Assembly (NCBI GenBank): GCA_964541695.1
Contig: CAZIRB010000005.1
Coordinates: forward strand, 1 to 61,040
Reading direction: 5' to 3'
Length of the DNA: 61,040 nt
Source: CAZKGE01 sp964541695
GTDB taxonomy: Bacteria > Bacillota > Clostridia > Christensenellales > CAG-138
Below, one piece after another: positions 1 through 8,342 of the stretch (position 1 is the first letter of the stretch; each line of letters opens with the position of its first letter). The notes beneath the pieces were generated by a model. The model did not search any database. It was given only the letters and a program-made list of their open reading frames with translations, and had not been told where the DNA came from. Made by a program: the position numbers and the translations under genes.

Positions 1-29
1 CAGTGACGAGAGAGGGAAAAGGACGAACT

Positions 30-1790
30 ATGCAGGGTACGATCATCAAGGTATCGGGGCCGCTGATCGTGGCGAGCGGCATGGCGGACGTACAGATGTA
101 CGACGTGGTGCGCGTTTCGGACAGACAGCTGATCGGCGAGGTCATCGAACTGCGGAACGACCGCGCCTCCATTCAGGTATATGAGGAGACCGCCGGCATC
201 GGGCCGGGCGAGCCCGTCTTTTCCACGGGCGCGCCGCTGTCCGTGGAGCTGGCGCCCGGGCTCATCGAGTCCATATTCGACGGCATCCAGCGTCCGCTGG
301 ACAGCATCCGCCAACAGGCGGGCGACCGCATCACGCGCGGCATTCTGATCAACGCGCTCGATCACGAGAAGCTCTGGAACTTCGTGCCGACCGTCAAGGT
401 CGGCGACGAGGTCGCGGGCGGCGACGTGCTCGGCACCGTACAGGAGACGGAGGCCGTGCTGCACCGCGTGATGGTGCCGCCGGGCGTGTCCGGAACAGTG
501 ACCTTCATCCACAGCGGCGAGGCGAACATCGTCCGGCCGATCGCAAAGCTACTAAGCAACGGGACCGAGATCGAGCTGCCGATGCTGCAGAAATGGCCCG
601 TCCGCAGGGGGCGGCCGTACGCGGAGAAGGTCGCGCCGTCCGACCCGATGATCACGGGCCAGCGCGTGATCGACACGCTCTTCCCGGTCGCCAAGGGCGG
701 CGTCGCGGCCGTGCCCGGCCCGTTCGGCAGCGGCAAGACGGTCGTGCAGCACCAGCTCGCCAAGTGGGCCGACGCGGACATCATCGTGTACGTCGGCTGC
801 GGCGAGCGCGGCAACGAGATGACGGACGTGCTGATGGAGTTTCCGGAGCTGACCGACCCGCGCACGGGACTGTCGCTGATGAAGCGCACGGTGCTGATCG
901 CCAACACGTCGGACATGCCGGTCGCCGCGCGCGAGGCTTCGATCTATACGGGCATCACGATCGCGGAGTATTTCCGCGACATGGGCTATAAAGTGGCCAT
1001 CATGGCCGACTCCACGTCGCGCTGGGCCGAGGCGCTGCGCGAGATGTCCGGCCGCCTCGAGGAGATGCCGGGCGAGGAAGGGTACCCCGCGTACCTGTCC
1101 AGCCGCCTGGCGGAGTTCTACGAGCGCGCGGGCTGCGTCCGGGCCATCGGCTCCGAGGGCCGCGTGGGCGCGGTGTCCGCCATCGGCGCGGTGTCCCCGC
1201 CGGGCGGCGACATTTCCGAGCCGGTCTCGCAGGCGACGCTGCGCATCGTCAAGGTCTATTGGGGCCTTTCGAGCAAGCTGGCCTACGCGCGCCACTTCCC
1301 GGCGATCGACTGGCTGCAGTCCTATTCGCTGTATCTCGACCGGCTCGAGGACTGGTTCAACCAGAACGTCTCGCCGGAGTGGTCGAAGCTCGTGCAGCGG
1401 ACCATGGGCCTTCTGCAGGAGGAGAGCGAGCTCGACGAGATCGTGCGGCTCGTCGGCATCGACGCGCTGTCCTATAAGGACCGGCTCACGCTCGAGTGCA
1501 CGCGCAGCATCCGCGAGGACTACCTGCATCAGAACGCCTATCACGAGGTCGACACCTATACCTCGCCCGCGAAGCAGTTTTTGATGCTGAAATCGATTTT
1601 GACCTGCTACGACAGGAGCCTCGAGGCGTTGAACGCCGACGCGTCGTTCCAAAAGCTTGTTCGCCTGCCGGTGCGCGAGCGGATCGGCCGCTTCAAGTAT
1701 GTCGCGGAAGCGGGCTCAAAACAGGAATTTGACGCGATCATTACCGAACTGGACCGCCAGGTCCGCGAACTGACGACGGAGGAGGGCTGA
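30..1790 (+). CDS. ntpA: V-type ATP synthase catalytic subunit A
   Basis: Catalytic subunit of the V1 head, which hydrolyses or makes ATP to move H+ or Na+ through the membrane Vo ring. The protein is about 586 aa, normal for the family. The P-loop GPFGSGKT lies near residue 230, and the long insert typical of A subunits precedes it (roughly residues 115-190). ATG at 30 follows a purine-rich AAAAGGACG; a GTG at position 3 would add nine residues not typical of the family. The B and D genes follow at once, so this is the 3' half of a V-ATPase operon whose I, K, E, C and F genes should lie left of the window. The identification is secure; whether the ion is H+ or Na+ cannot be read from this subunit. 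Confidence 0.96.
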   Translation: MQGTIIKVSGPLIVASGMADVQMYDVVRVSDRQLIGEVIELRNDRASIQVYEETAGIGPGEPVFSTGAPLSVELAPGLIESIFDGIQRPLDSIRQQAGDRITRGILINALDHEKLWNFVPTVKVGDEVAGGDVLGTVQETEAVLHRVMVPPGVSGTVTFIHSGEANIVRPIAKLLSNGTEIELPMLQKWPVRRGRPYAEKVAPSDPMITGQRVIDTLFPVAKGGVAAVPGPFGSGKTVVQHQLAKWADADIIVYVGCGERGNEMTDVLMEFPELTDPRTGLSLMKRTVLIANTSDMPVAAREASIYTGITIAEYFRDMGYKVAIMADSTSRWAEALREMSGRLEEMPGEEGYPAYLSSRLAEFYERAGCVRAIGSEGRVGAVSAIGAVSPPGGDISEPVSQATLRIVKVYWGLSSKLAYARHFPAIDWLQSYSLYLDRLEDWFNQNVSPEWSKLVQRTMGLLQEESELDEIVRLVGIDALSYKDRLTLECTRSIREDYLHQNAYHEVDTYTSPAKQFLMLKSILTCYDRSLEALNADASFQKLVRLPVRERIGRFKYVAEAGSKQEFDAIITELDRQVRELTTEEG

Positions 1791-1794
1791 CACT

Positions 1795-3171
1795 ATGCGC
1801 AAGGAATACCGCACCATCCGCGAGGTTGTCGGCCCGCTGATGCTCGTCGAGGACGTCTCGGGCGTGAAATATGACGAGCTGGTCGAGATCGAGCAGGCCG
1901 ACGGCACGATCCGCCGCGGCCGCGTGCTCGAGGTCGACGGCAGCAAGGCGCTTTTGCAGCTATTTGAGGGCTCGCAGGGGCTGCGCATCAGCAACTCCAA
2001 GGCGCGCTTCCTCGGCCGGTCCATCGAGCTCGACGTCGCGCCGGACATGCTCGGCCGCGTGTTCGACGGCATGGGCAAGCCCATGGACGGCGGCCCGGCG
2101 CTGATCCCCGAGAAACATCTCGACATCAACGGCACACCGATGAACCCGACGGCGCGCGACTATCCGTCGGAGTTCATCCAGACGGGCGTTTCCGCCATCG
2201 ACGGACTGAATACGCTTGTGCGCGGCCAGAAGCTTCCGGTGTTCTCCGGCTCGGGATTGCCGCACGCGAACCTCGCCGCGCAGATCGCGCGCCAGGCGAA
2301 GGTGCTCGGTTCCGACGAGAAGTTCGCGGTCGTGTTCGCCGCGGTCGGCATCACGTTCGAGGAGGCGGACTTCTTCATCTCGGACTTCCGCAAGACCGGC
2401 GCGATCGTGCGCACGGTGACGTTCATCAACCTGGCCAACGACCCGGCCATCGAGCGCATCGCGACGCCGCGCATGGCGATCACGGCGGCCGAATACCTGG
2501 CCTACGACCTCGGCATGCAGGTACTGGTCATCGTCACGGACATCACCAACTACGCCGAGGCGCTGCGCGAGGTGTCCGCCGCGCGCAAGGAGGTGCCGGG
2601 CCGCCGCGGCTACCCCGGCTATCTATACACCGACCTTGCCACGATGTACGAGCGCGCGGGTCGTATCCGCGGCCAGAAGGGGTCGATCACGATGATCCCG
2701 ATCCTGTCGATGCCGGAGGACGACGTGACGCATCCGATCCCCGACCTGACCGGCTATATCACGGAGGGGCAGATCATCCTCTCGCGCGAGCTGCACCGCA
2801 AGGGCCTCACGCCGCCGATCAACGTGCTGCCGTCGCTGTCGCGGCTCAAGGACAAGGGTATCGGCAAGGGCAAGACGCGCGAGGACCACGCGGACACGAT
2901 GAACCAGCTGTTCTCCGCGTACTCGCGCGGCAGGGACGCAAAGGAGCTCGCGGTGATTCTCGGCGACGCGGCGCTGTCGGACATGGATAAGCTGTACGCG
3001 AAGTTCTCCGACGAGTTTGAGGCCCGGTACGTCTCGCAGGGGTACTATGTAAACCGCGGCATCGAAGAGACGCTCGACCTTGGCTGGCAGCTGCTCTCGA
3101 TCCTGCCCAAGTCGGAGCTCAAGCGCATCCGCAGCGAGTTTATCGAGAAATACTATCCCGGGGAGGCATAA
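1795..3171 (+). CDS. ntpB: V-type ATP synthase subunit B
   Basis: Non-catalytic nucleotide-binding subunit that alternates with A in the V1 hexamer. It is 458 aa, the usual length. The P-loop position reads FSGSGLPHANLA, the degenerate form seen in B subunits, and the region around residues 255-280 (EALREVSAARKEVPGRRGYPGY) is strongly conserved. It starts 4 nt after the A subunit stop, with GGAGGAG just upstream overlapping the A stop codon, so the two are translated from one message in equal amounts. Confidence 0.96.
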   Translation: MRKEYRTIREVVGPLMLVEDVSGVKYDELVEIEQADGTIRRGRVLEVDGSKALLQLFEGSQGLRISNSKARFLGRSIELDVAPDMLGRVFDGMGKPMDGGPALIPEKHLDINGTPMNPTARDYPSEFIQTGVSAIDGLNTLVRGQKLPVFSGSGLPHANLAAQIARQAKVLGSDEKFAVVFAAVGITFEEADFFISDFRKTGAIVRTVTFINLANDPAIERIATPRMAITAAEYLAYDLGMQVLVIVTDITNYAEALREVSAARKEVPGRRGYPGYLYTDLATMYERAGRIRGQKGSITMIPILSMPEDDVTHPIPDLTGYITEGQIILSRELHRKGLTPPINVLPSLSRLKDKGIGKGKTREDHADTMNQLFSAYSRGRDAKELAVILGDAALSDMDKLYAKFSDEFEARYVSQGYYVNRGIEETLDLGWQLLSILPKSELKRIRSEFIEKYYPGEA

Positions 3172-3174
3172 GCC

Positions 3175-3801
3175 GTGGCCCAGATACAGGTCAAACCGAC
3201 CCGCATGGAGCTTTCCAACCTCAAAAAGCGCAGGAAGGTCGCCATCCGCGGACACAAGATGATGAAGGACAAGCGCGACGAGCTCGTCCGCCGCTTCATC
3301 GAATACGCGCGGCGCAATAAAAAGCTCCGTGAGGAGGTCGAGCGCAAGCTCTCGCTCGCGATGCAGCAGTTTGTGCTCGCCCGCGCGCTGATGTCCGGGG
3401 CCGAGATCGAGGAGGCGCTGATGGTCCCCGCGCGCGCGGCCGGCGTGGAGCTTGCCAAGCAGAACGTGCTGTCCATCGCCGTGCCGAAGTTTGGGCTGCA
3501 GACGACGGAGGGCTTCGTGTATCCGTACGGGTACGCCACGACGTGCGCGGAGCTGGACGCGGCGGTGCGGCAGCTCGCCGAGGCGCTGCCGCTTTTGATC
3601 GAGCTGGCGGAGGTGGAGAAGGCCTGCGGCCGGCTCGCCAATGAGATCGAGAAGACAAGGCGGCGCGTCAACGCGCTCGAGTACGTGATGATCCCGCGCT
3701 TTTCGGAGGCGATCCGCGCGATTCAGATGAAGCTCGAGGAAAACGAGCGCGGCAACCTCGTGCGGCTGATGAAGACCAAGGAGATGCTCGCCGGACAATG
3801 A
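3175..3801 (+). CDS. ntpD: V-type ATP synthase subunit D (central stalk)
   Basis: Central rotor stalk subunit, 208 aa, mostly two long antiparallel helices. The N-terminal PTRMELSNLKKR and the C-terminal VNALEYVMIPR are the conserved ends of the coiled coil that penetrates the A3B3 head. The start is GTG at 3175, preceded by GGGGAGG within the end of the B gene. Its stop overlaps the start of the next gene (ATGA at 3798), so an unrelated-looking Fe-S protein is translationally coupled to the ATPase. Confidence 0.94.
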   Translation: MAQIQVKPTRMELSNLKKRRKVAIRGHKMMKDKRDELVRRFIEYARRNKKLREEVERKLSLAMQQFVLARALMSGAEIEEALMVPARAAGVELAKQNVLSIAVPKFGLQTTEGFVYPYGYATTCAELDAAVRQLAEALPLLIELAEVEKACGRLANEIEKTRRRVNALEYVMIPRFSEAIRAIQMKLEENERGNLVRLMKTKEMLAGQ

Positions 3802-5156
3802 CGGACATTCGCGCGCTTGCGAAGGACTGTGGCTTTGACCGCTGCTATGTGTTGCGCATGCAGCGGTTTTCGCATTATGCGCGCCGGCTGTCCGAGGCCT
3901 CTTTGCATGTGGGGGGACGGAACCTTGTTGAAGATCCGGCCGGAGCGTACCCGTGGGCGAACGCGCTGCTGTTTTTGATCCGCGCCTACGCGCCGCTGCC
4001 GCCTGAAGCGCTGCTGTCGGGCTATTACCTTGCGTCCAACGAAGCCTACCAAGCGGCGAATCGTCTGATCGCGGAACTGGAAGCGCAGGGCGTGCGCTCA
4101 CAGCGCTGCAATGTGCCGGTCCGAGAATGCGCGGTGGCAAACGGGCTCGGCGCGCCGCTGAAGAACGGTCTGACCGCGTTTCTTGGCCCCGGCGAACCGA
4201 TCGGCTCGCGCGCGGCCGTGCAGACGCTGGCGGTATGCCTGCCGGAACCGGTGGAGTACGCGAATGCCAGCTGCAGGGATAGCGGGCGGGCGAGTGTGCG
4301 CGGTGTGGAGGGCGTGGGCGGCGTAGACGGCGCGAACGGGATTGACGCGGGACTTGCGGAGTACGGGGATGCCGGCTGTCGGGATAGTGGACGGGCATAC
4401 GGGTTCGGCGCAGAGGACTGGAATGGCATTGGCTGTCTGGACGAGATTGACATAGGGCCGGCGGAGTACGGGGGTGCCGGCTGTCGGGACACCGGGCAGA
4501 TGCTCGCACGTGGCACGGGCGGTATGGGCGGGACAGCCAAGACGGATGCCGAACCGGTGTCGTACGAGAATACTGACCGTCAGGACGCTAGGCCCGTGCG
4601 TGCGTGTGGCGCGAGCGGCATGGGCGAAATAATAGCCAGGGCGGACATGGGGCTGGACAGGCAAGTCGGTGGTTTAGCCGATCGACGCAAGGCCTGGCCG
4701 GAGTTTGCCGCCGTATGCCGGGACTGCCGCGCGTGCGAGCACGCGTGTCCGGTGGGTGCGATCGGGCCGGACGGGTTCCGTTTTGAACGCTGCATCCGCT
4801 CATATCTATCGGGCGGCGAGATGCCGGGGTGGGTGATGGACGCGATGGGTTCGCTGCTGGGATGCGAGCTGTGCCAGCGCGCCTGCCCGGCAAATGCGGC
4901 CGTGCGGCCGGTTGAGCGCGCGCTGCCGGAGTTTGAACTGTCAAGACTGTTGTCGGGCGATGTAAAGCCCGCGCTCATGTTGGTTGGAAAAAACGAAAAC
5001 AGCGGCGGCAGGCTGATTGCGCAGGCGGCGGTGCTCGCCGCAAGGCAGGGCCGGCGCAATCTGTTGACTTTGATCGAAGCTCTTGCAAGCGACGCACGGC
5101 CGCTCGTGCGGCAGGCGGCGCAGTACGCAATCAAAAGGCTTGCGAGTAAGGCATAG
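3798..5156 (+). CDS. QueG-like double 4Fe-4S protein with tandem-repeat insert
   Basis: Resembles epoxyqueuosine reductase (QueG) and related double-cluster Fe-S proteins. Two cluster motifs are visible, CRDCRACEHACP (residues 307-318) and CELCQRACP (356-364), and the C-terminus (about 415-450) looks like the short HEAT-like helical tail of QueG. The N-terminal 150 residues carry the family-like region, but its cobalamin contacts cannot be checked by eye. Residues 151-286 are an unusual insert of about four degenerate tandem repeats of 32-36 aa, each with a core like EYGDAGCRDSGRA, giving 452 aa against about 300-390 for the family. The start overlaps the V-ATPase D stop. Function as a true queuosine enzyme is uncertain: the insert and the coupling to the ATPase are atypical. 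Confidence 0.7.
   Translation: MTDIRALAKDCGFDRCYVLRMQRFSHYARRLSEASLHVGGRNLVEDPAGAYPWANALLFLIRAYAPLPPEALLSGYYLASNEAYQAANRLIAELEAQGVRSQRCNVPVRECAVANGLGAPLKNGLTAFLGPGEPIGSRAAVQTLAVCLPEPVEYANASCRDSGRASVRGVEGVGGVDGANGIDAGLAEYGDAGCRDSGRAYGFGAEDWNGIGCLDEIDIGPAEYGGAGCRDTGQMLARGTGGMGGTAKTDAEPVSYENTDRQDARPVRACGASGMGEIIARADMGLDRQVGGLADRRKAWPEFAAVCRDCRACEHACPVGAIGPDGFRFERCIRSYLSGGEMPGWVMDAMGSLLGCELCQRACPANAAVRPVERALPEFELSRLLSGDVKPALMLVGKNENSGGRLIAQAAVLAARQGRRNLLTLIEALASDARPLVRQAAQYAIKRLASKA
4254..4660 (+). repeat. In-frame tandem degenerate repeats inside the QueG-like gene
   Basis: The GAGTACG marker recurs at 4254, 4359 and 4464, and as TCGTACG at 4560, giving periods of 105, 105 and 96 nt, all multiples of three. 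The following sequence (core GCCGGCTGTCGGGA) is also repeated with drift. The translated repeats are rich in Gly with a CRDSGR-type core. Confidence 0.8.
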
Positions 5157-5310
5157 TAACGGTGCGGCGGATAAACAAGTTGTATTTCGAAAATCGCAGT
5201 ATGCAATTAAAAGGCGTTCGGCTAAGGCATAATAACGGCGTGATGAGCAAACATGTTGCATTTTAAAACGCTGTGCCCAATCAAAAAGCTTTCGGCCAAG
5301 GCGCAATAAC
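5121..5310 (+). repeat. Degenerate tandem copies of the QueG-like gene 3' end
   Basis: The last codons and stop of the QueG-like gene (CAATCAAAAGGCTTGCG then AAGGCATAGTAACGG, from 5128) recur at 5204 (CAATTAAAAGGCG, AAGGCATAATAACGG) and again at 5278 (CAATCAAAAAGC, AAGGCGCAATAAC). Periods are 76 and 74 nt. The copies contain stop codons and are not a new gene. Confidence 0.75.
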
Positions 5311-5394
5311 AACCCATCCTACTGGGAAATGCCGGCAGACCGAAAAGGGCGTTGCGTTCCGGAAGGATTCAGTGTACAATAAAGTGCAAATACG

Positions 5395-5669
5395 TTTGCC
5401 GCGCTAGGCGGGGAGATAGCGGTGCCCTGCACCTGCAATCCGCTACAGCAGGGCGGAATTCCCGTTTTGCGGCCGGCGTTTGTGAAGCTGGCCCCGAGCG
5501 GGGGCGTTGAATCCCGGGTCCCGTGCAACCGCGCATCGTGAACCATGTCAGGTCCTGACGGAAGCAGCATTCAGCGAATCGCACGGTGTGCCGCGGGCAA
5601 GCCTGGGAGGAGCCTTTCGTTCGGGTTCCCGTTCGGAAGCGTCCGGTCAAGACTCGGGTGCGCGGCAAA
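5395..5669 (+). ncRNA. ffs: Signal recognition particle RNA, large type with Alu domain
   Basis: RNA scaffold of the SRP, which targets nascent membrane proteins to the translocon through Ffh. The diagnostic S-domain segment GTCAGGTCCTGACGGAAGCA is at about 5546-5565, within a layout that matches the roughly 270-nt Bacillus scRNA (GCGGTGCCCTG near the 5' end, GTGCCGC and GCCTGGG on the 3' side). A perfect 10-bp closing helix pairs 5395-5404 with 5660-5669, which sets both ends. An intrinsic terminator follows. Confidence 0.95.
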
Positions 5670-5678
5670 ACTTTGACG

Positions 5679-5710
5679 GGACCGGCGCATTGTGCGTCGG
5701 TCCTCTTTTT
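5679..5710 (+). terminator. Intrinsic terminator of the SRP RNA
   Basis: An 11-bp stem (5679-5689 with 5693-5703, one G-U pair) with a 3-nt loop is followed by CTTTTT. It lies just upstream of the sdaAB ribosome-binding site, so sdaAB needs read-through or a promoter not recognised here. Confidence 0.85.
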
Positions 5711-5723
5711 ACGAGGAGCGGCT

Positions 5724-6386
5724 ATGGAAAGCTATTCGGTATTCGACATCATCGGCCCGCGCATGACGGGCCCGTCCAGCTCGCACACGGCAGGCGCGGT
5801 GCGGCTCGCGCACACGGCGCGGCACATTGCGGGCGGCGACGTGGCCGAGGCGCGATTTACGCTGTACGGCTCGTTCGCCGAGACCGGCCGCGGACACGGC
5901 ACGGACAAGGCGCTTATCGCCGGCGTGCTCGGCATGGAGCAGGATGACGCGCGGATCCGCGATGCGTACGACATCGCGCGCGAGCAGGGGCTCGTCGTGT
6001 CGGTCGAGTATTCCGAGGAGGTCCCGAAGCACCCGAACACCACGCGCATCTCGATCGTTTCCTCCACGGGCGCGGAGACGGTCGTGGTCGGCCGCTCGGT
6101 CGGCGGCGGCAGTATCCTGATCACAGAGATCAACGGCCTGGACGTCGAGATCACGGGCGAGTATCCGACGATCATCATCCAGCACACCGACGAGCCCGGC
6201 GTGATCGCGGAGGTGTCGCACGTGCTCGCGCAGCTCGGCGTCAACATCGCGTTCATGCGCGTGTTCCGGCACGGGCGCGGCGAGGACGCGTACATGACGA
6301 TCGAAACCGACCAGCGCGTCACGCCCGACATGCTCGACATGATCGAAAAGCTCTGCCACAGCATCCGGAAGCTGTTCGCGGTGTAG
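5724..6386 (+). CDS. sdaAB: L-serine ammonia-lyase, Fe-S dependent, beta subunit
   Basis: With SdaAA it deaminates L-serine to pyruvate and ammonia using a 4Fe-4S cluster. The protein is 220 aa. The N-terminal region contains the conserved GPSSSHTAGAVRLA motif (about residues 17-30), and an ACT domain occupies the C-terminus from about residue 148 (HTDEPGVIAEVSHVLAQLGVN), a likely amino-acid sensing module. ATG at 5724 has a good ACGAGGAGCGG site; an upstream in-frame ATG would begin inside the SRP RNA and is rejected. The alpha subunit follows 16 nt downstream. Confidence 0.93.
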   Translation: MESYSVFDIIGPRMTGPSSSHTAGAVRLAHTARHIAGGDVAEARFTLYGSFAETGRGHGTDKALIAGVLGMEQDDARIRDAYDIAREQGLVVSVEYSEEVPKHPNTTRISIVSSTGAETVVVGRSVGGGSILITEINGLDVEITGEYPTIIIQHTDEPGVIAEVSHVLAQLGVNIAFMRVFRHGRGEDAYMTIETDQRVTPDMLDMIEKLCHSIRKLFAV

Positions 6387-6402
6387 GGGGAGAGGGAGCG
6401 GT

Positions 6403-7293
6403 ATGATTAACGCTGCGTTTGTAAACGGGGAATCGTTGCGCAGGTACTGCGTCGAGCAGGGGATCTCAATTTACGAGGTGATGAAGCGCCGCGAGATTAA
6501 GCTTTCCGAGCGTACGCGCGAGGAGATCGAGGCCGAGATGCTGGAGAACCTCGTTGTCATGCGCGAGGCCGTCCGGCGCGGACTGAACGAGAAGGTCGAG
6601 TCCGTCAGCGGGCTTTCGGGCGGGGAGGCGATGCTGCTGCATAAATATGCAAAGCTGAGCCCGTTCTCCGGTTATCACGCGTGCCGCGCCGTCGCGTCCG
6701 CCATGGCGGTCGTGGAGGTCAACGCCGCGATGGGCCGTATCGTCGCCGCGCCGACCGCAGGCGCGTCCGGCATACTGCCCGGCGTGCTGATCGAGAGCGC
6801 GATCGAGCGTGGCTGGACCGACGCCGAGCTTGTCGACGGGTTGTTTACGGCCGGCGCGATCGGACTGCTGTTTGCAAAGAACGCGACGATCTCCGGCGCG
6901 GGCGGCGGCTGTCAGGCGGAAACGGGCGTGGCCGCCGCGATGACGGCCGCGGCGCTGGTCGAGATGGCGGGCGGCGCGCCGATCCAGGCGCTCGACGCCG
7001 CCGCGATGGCGGTCAAAAACGTGCTCGGCCTTGTCTGCGACCCCGTCGCCGGGCTGGTCGAGTGCCCGTGCATCAAGCGCAACGCGCTCGGCGCGGTCAA
7101 CGCGATGATCTCTGCGGACATGGCGCTCGCGGGCGTGACGAGCCTGATCCCGTTCGACGAGGTCGTTTCGACGATGTACGCGGTCGGCAAGGACCTGCGC
7201 CCGGAGTACCGCGAGACGGCGAAGGGCGGGCTTGCGGTCACGCCCACCGGCCGCGCGGTCGCGGAGCGCGTAAAGCGGCTGCAGGGGAAATAA
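6403..7293 (+). CDS. sdaAA: L-serine ammonia-lyase, Fe-S dependent, alpha subunit
   Basis: Catalytic, cluster-bearing subunit, 296 aa. The conserved Cys-rich segment CDPVAGLVECPCIKRN (about residues 213-228) supplies cluster ligands, and GAGGGCQAETG lies near residue 170. It forms a two-gene operon with sdaAB, the Firmicute split form of serine dehydratase. A GGGAGAGGGAG site precedes ATG 6403. Confidence 0.94.
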   Translation: MINAAFVNGESLRRYCVEQGISIYEVMKRREIKLSERTREEIEAEMLENLVVMREAVRRGLNEKVESVSGLSGGEAMLLHKYAKLSPFSGYHACRAVASAMAVVEVNAAMGRIVAAPTAGASGILPGVLIESAIERGWTDAELVDGLFTAGAIGLLFAKNATISGAGGGCQAETGVAAAMTAAALVEMAGGAPIQALDAAAMAVKNVLGLVCDPVAGLVECPCIKRNALGAVNAMISADMALAGVTSLIPFDEVVSTMYAVGKDLRPEYRETAKGGLAVTPTGRAVAERVKRLQGK

Positions 7294-7410
7294 GGGCCGC
7301 ACGCACGCCAAGTTTGGCCGCGCAGCTTACGACAGGACAGGTATGCGCCGCTCGGCTTTTCCGCTCCGGAGCCCTAATCCCCTAGTCCAGATTACTGGTA
7401 TGAAGAATGC

Positions 7411-7929
7411 CTACGCGAAATGTTTCGTGTATCTGGCTTCTATAAGTTCTTTACCGCCGATCGTAATGACGGCGGTATCGCCATTATGCCGAAGACCTTG
7501 TTTTTCATAAAATCGTTTTGCTCTGTTGTTTTCGTTCAGCACCTATAAATAAATGTTTTTGAATCCGGCACCTATCAGCGCGTTTGTTGCATAATCAAAC
7601 AAGGGCGTTGCATAACCCTTTCCAAAGTATTCGGGAAGAAGATATATTGAGATGATTTCGCCCCATCCGATCATTTTTTCGTCTCTTGCCGGGCATACGG
7701 AGGAGGCGCCTACATACTGATGTTCGTCAAGGATAATAAATGCATCATATCGGCTGTTCGCCAAAACATTTGACCAGTGAGCGCCGTTTAATTCGTCCAA
7801 ATAGTGTTGCGGAACGATTCCGCGATACGCTGCTTTCCAGCTGCGCGCGTAGATATTGCCGATGGCAACAAAATCATCATCCCTGCGAACTTTTCGTATC
7901 TCCATGGAATACACCACATCTTCGTTCAA
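7411..7929 (-). pseudogene. GNAT N-acetyltransferase interrupted by an in-frame TAG
   Basis: A GNAT-family acetyltransferase (acetyl-CoA dependent) that would be 172 aa. Reading from 7929, the first 128 residues include the acetyl-CoA loop region LLPEYFGKGYATPLFDYA and run to KNIYL, then TAG at 7543-7545. The same frame continues as VLNENNRAKRFYEKQGL, the conserved GNAT C-terminal motif, to a TAG at 7411-7413. Family members usually have Trp before VLxxN, so TGG to TAG is the simplest change. The gene is visibly more AT-rich than its neighbours, which suggests acquisition from elsewhere. It could be a true pseudogene, a read error, or a suppressed amber. Confidence 0.8.
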
Positions 7930-8072
7930 TTTTTACTGCAGAAAGCGCTTCGATTGGTGAAATAATACCATAGCATCGCGCAAACCGTCTATGCTCAATA
8001 AATCCGTCTCGTACGGGTGCATGGTCCGCGCTTCAATTCCGTAATGCCCCCAATGATCTCCAAAAACCAAAG

Positions 8073-8099
8073 CAGCCGACCATCGGCCGGCTGTTTTTT
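8073..8099. terminator. Hairpin with T-run, possibly bidirectional terminator
   Basis: CAGCCG at 8073-8078 pairs with CGGCTG at 8088-8093, followed by six T on the plus strand; the minus strand side also has a T-rich stretch. It may end the minus-strand dapL-tmk-pfp message about 250 nt past pfp, or an unrecognised plus transcript. Confidence 0.55.
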
Positions 8100-8104
8100 A
8101 TCGG

Positions 8105-8340
8105 GTTTCAGATGCGTCGGATTCCAAAAGGCCTTGGGTCCTTTGGCGGGGGGCGAAGCTGAGCGCCGCCTGTGGCGGATAAAGCGAAGCGCAGACCCAG
8201 TGAGCAAGGGAGTGGAAGGCGGCGGCTGAAAGACGCAACGAGCCGCGACCATTGCGAACTGTCGGTCCGGGAGCAGAGCCCCCGAAAGCGTAATTTTTCA
8301 ACTCACAATCCGCAGCTTTGCCCGCGCCCTGGGACCGCGC
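8105..8340. other. Gene-free GC-rich intergenic stretch with dyads
   Basis: No convincing coding sequence was seen between the broken GNAT gene and pfp. The stretch holds nested inverted repeats: TGGGTC 8135-8140 with GACCCA 8194-8199, enclosing CCGCC 8166-8170 and GGCGG 8174-8178. It may be a structured RNA, a decayed mobile element or a repeat family; I do not recognise it. Confidence 0.4.
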
Positions 8341-8342
8341 CC

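Noticed and set aside
2623..4509. Long minus-strand open frame of over 600 codons opposite V-ATPase B/D and the QueG-like gene
   Set aside because: Shadow frame from GC-rich codon bias; His/Arg/Pro-rich with no recognisable domain, while the plus-strand genes are clear.
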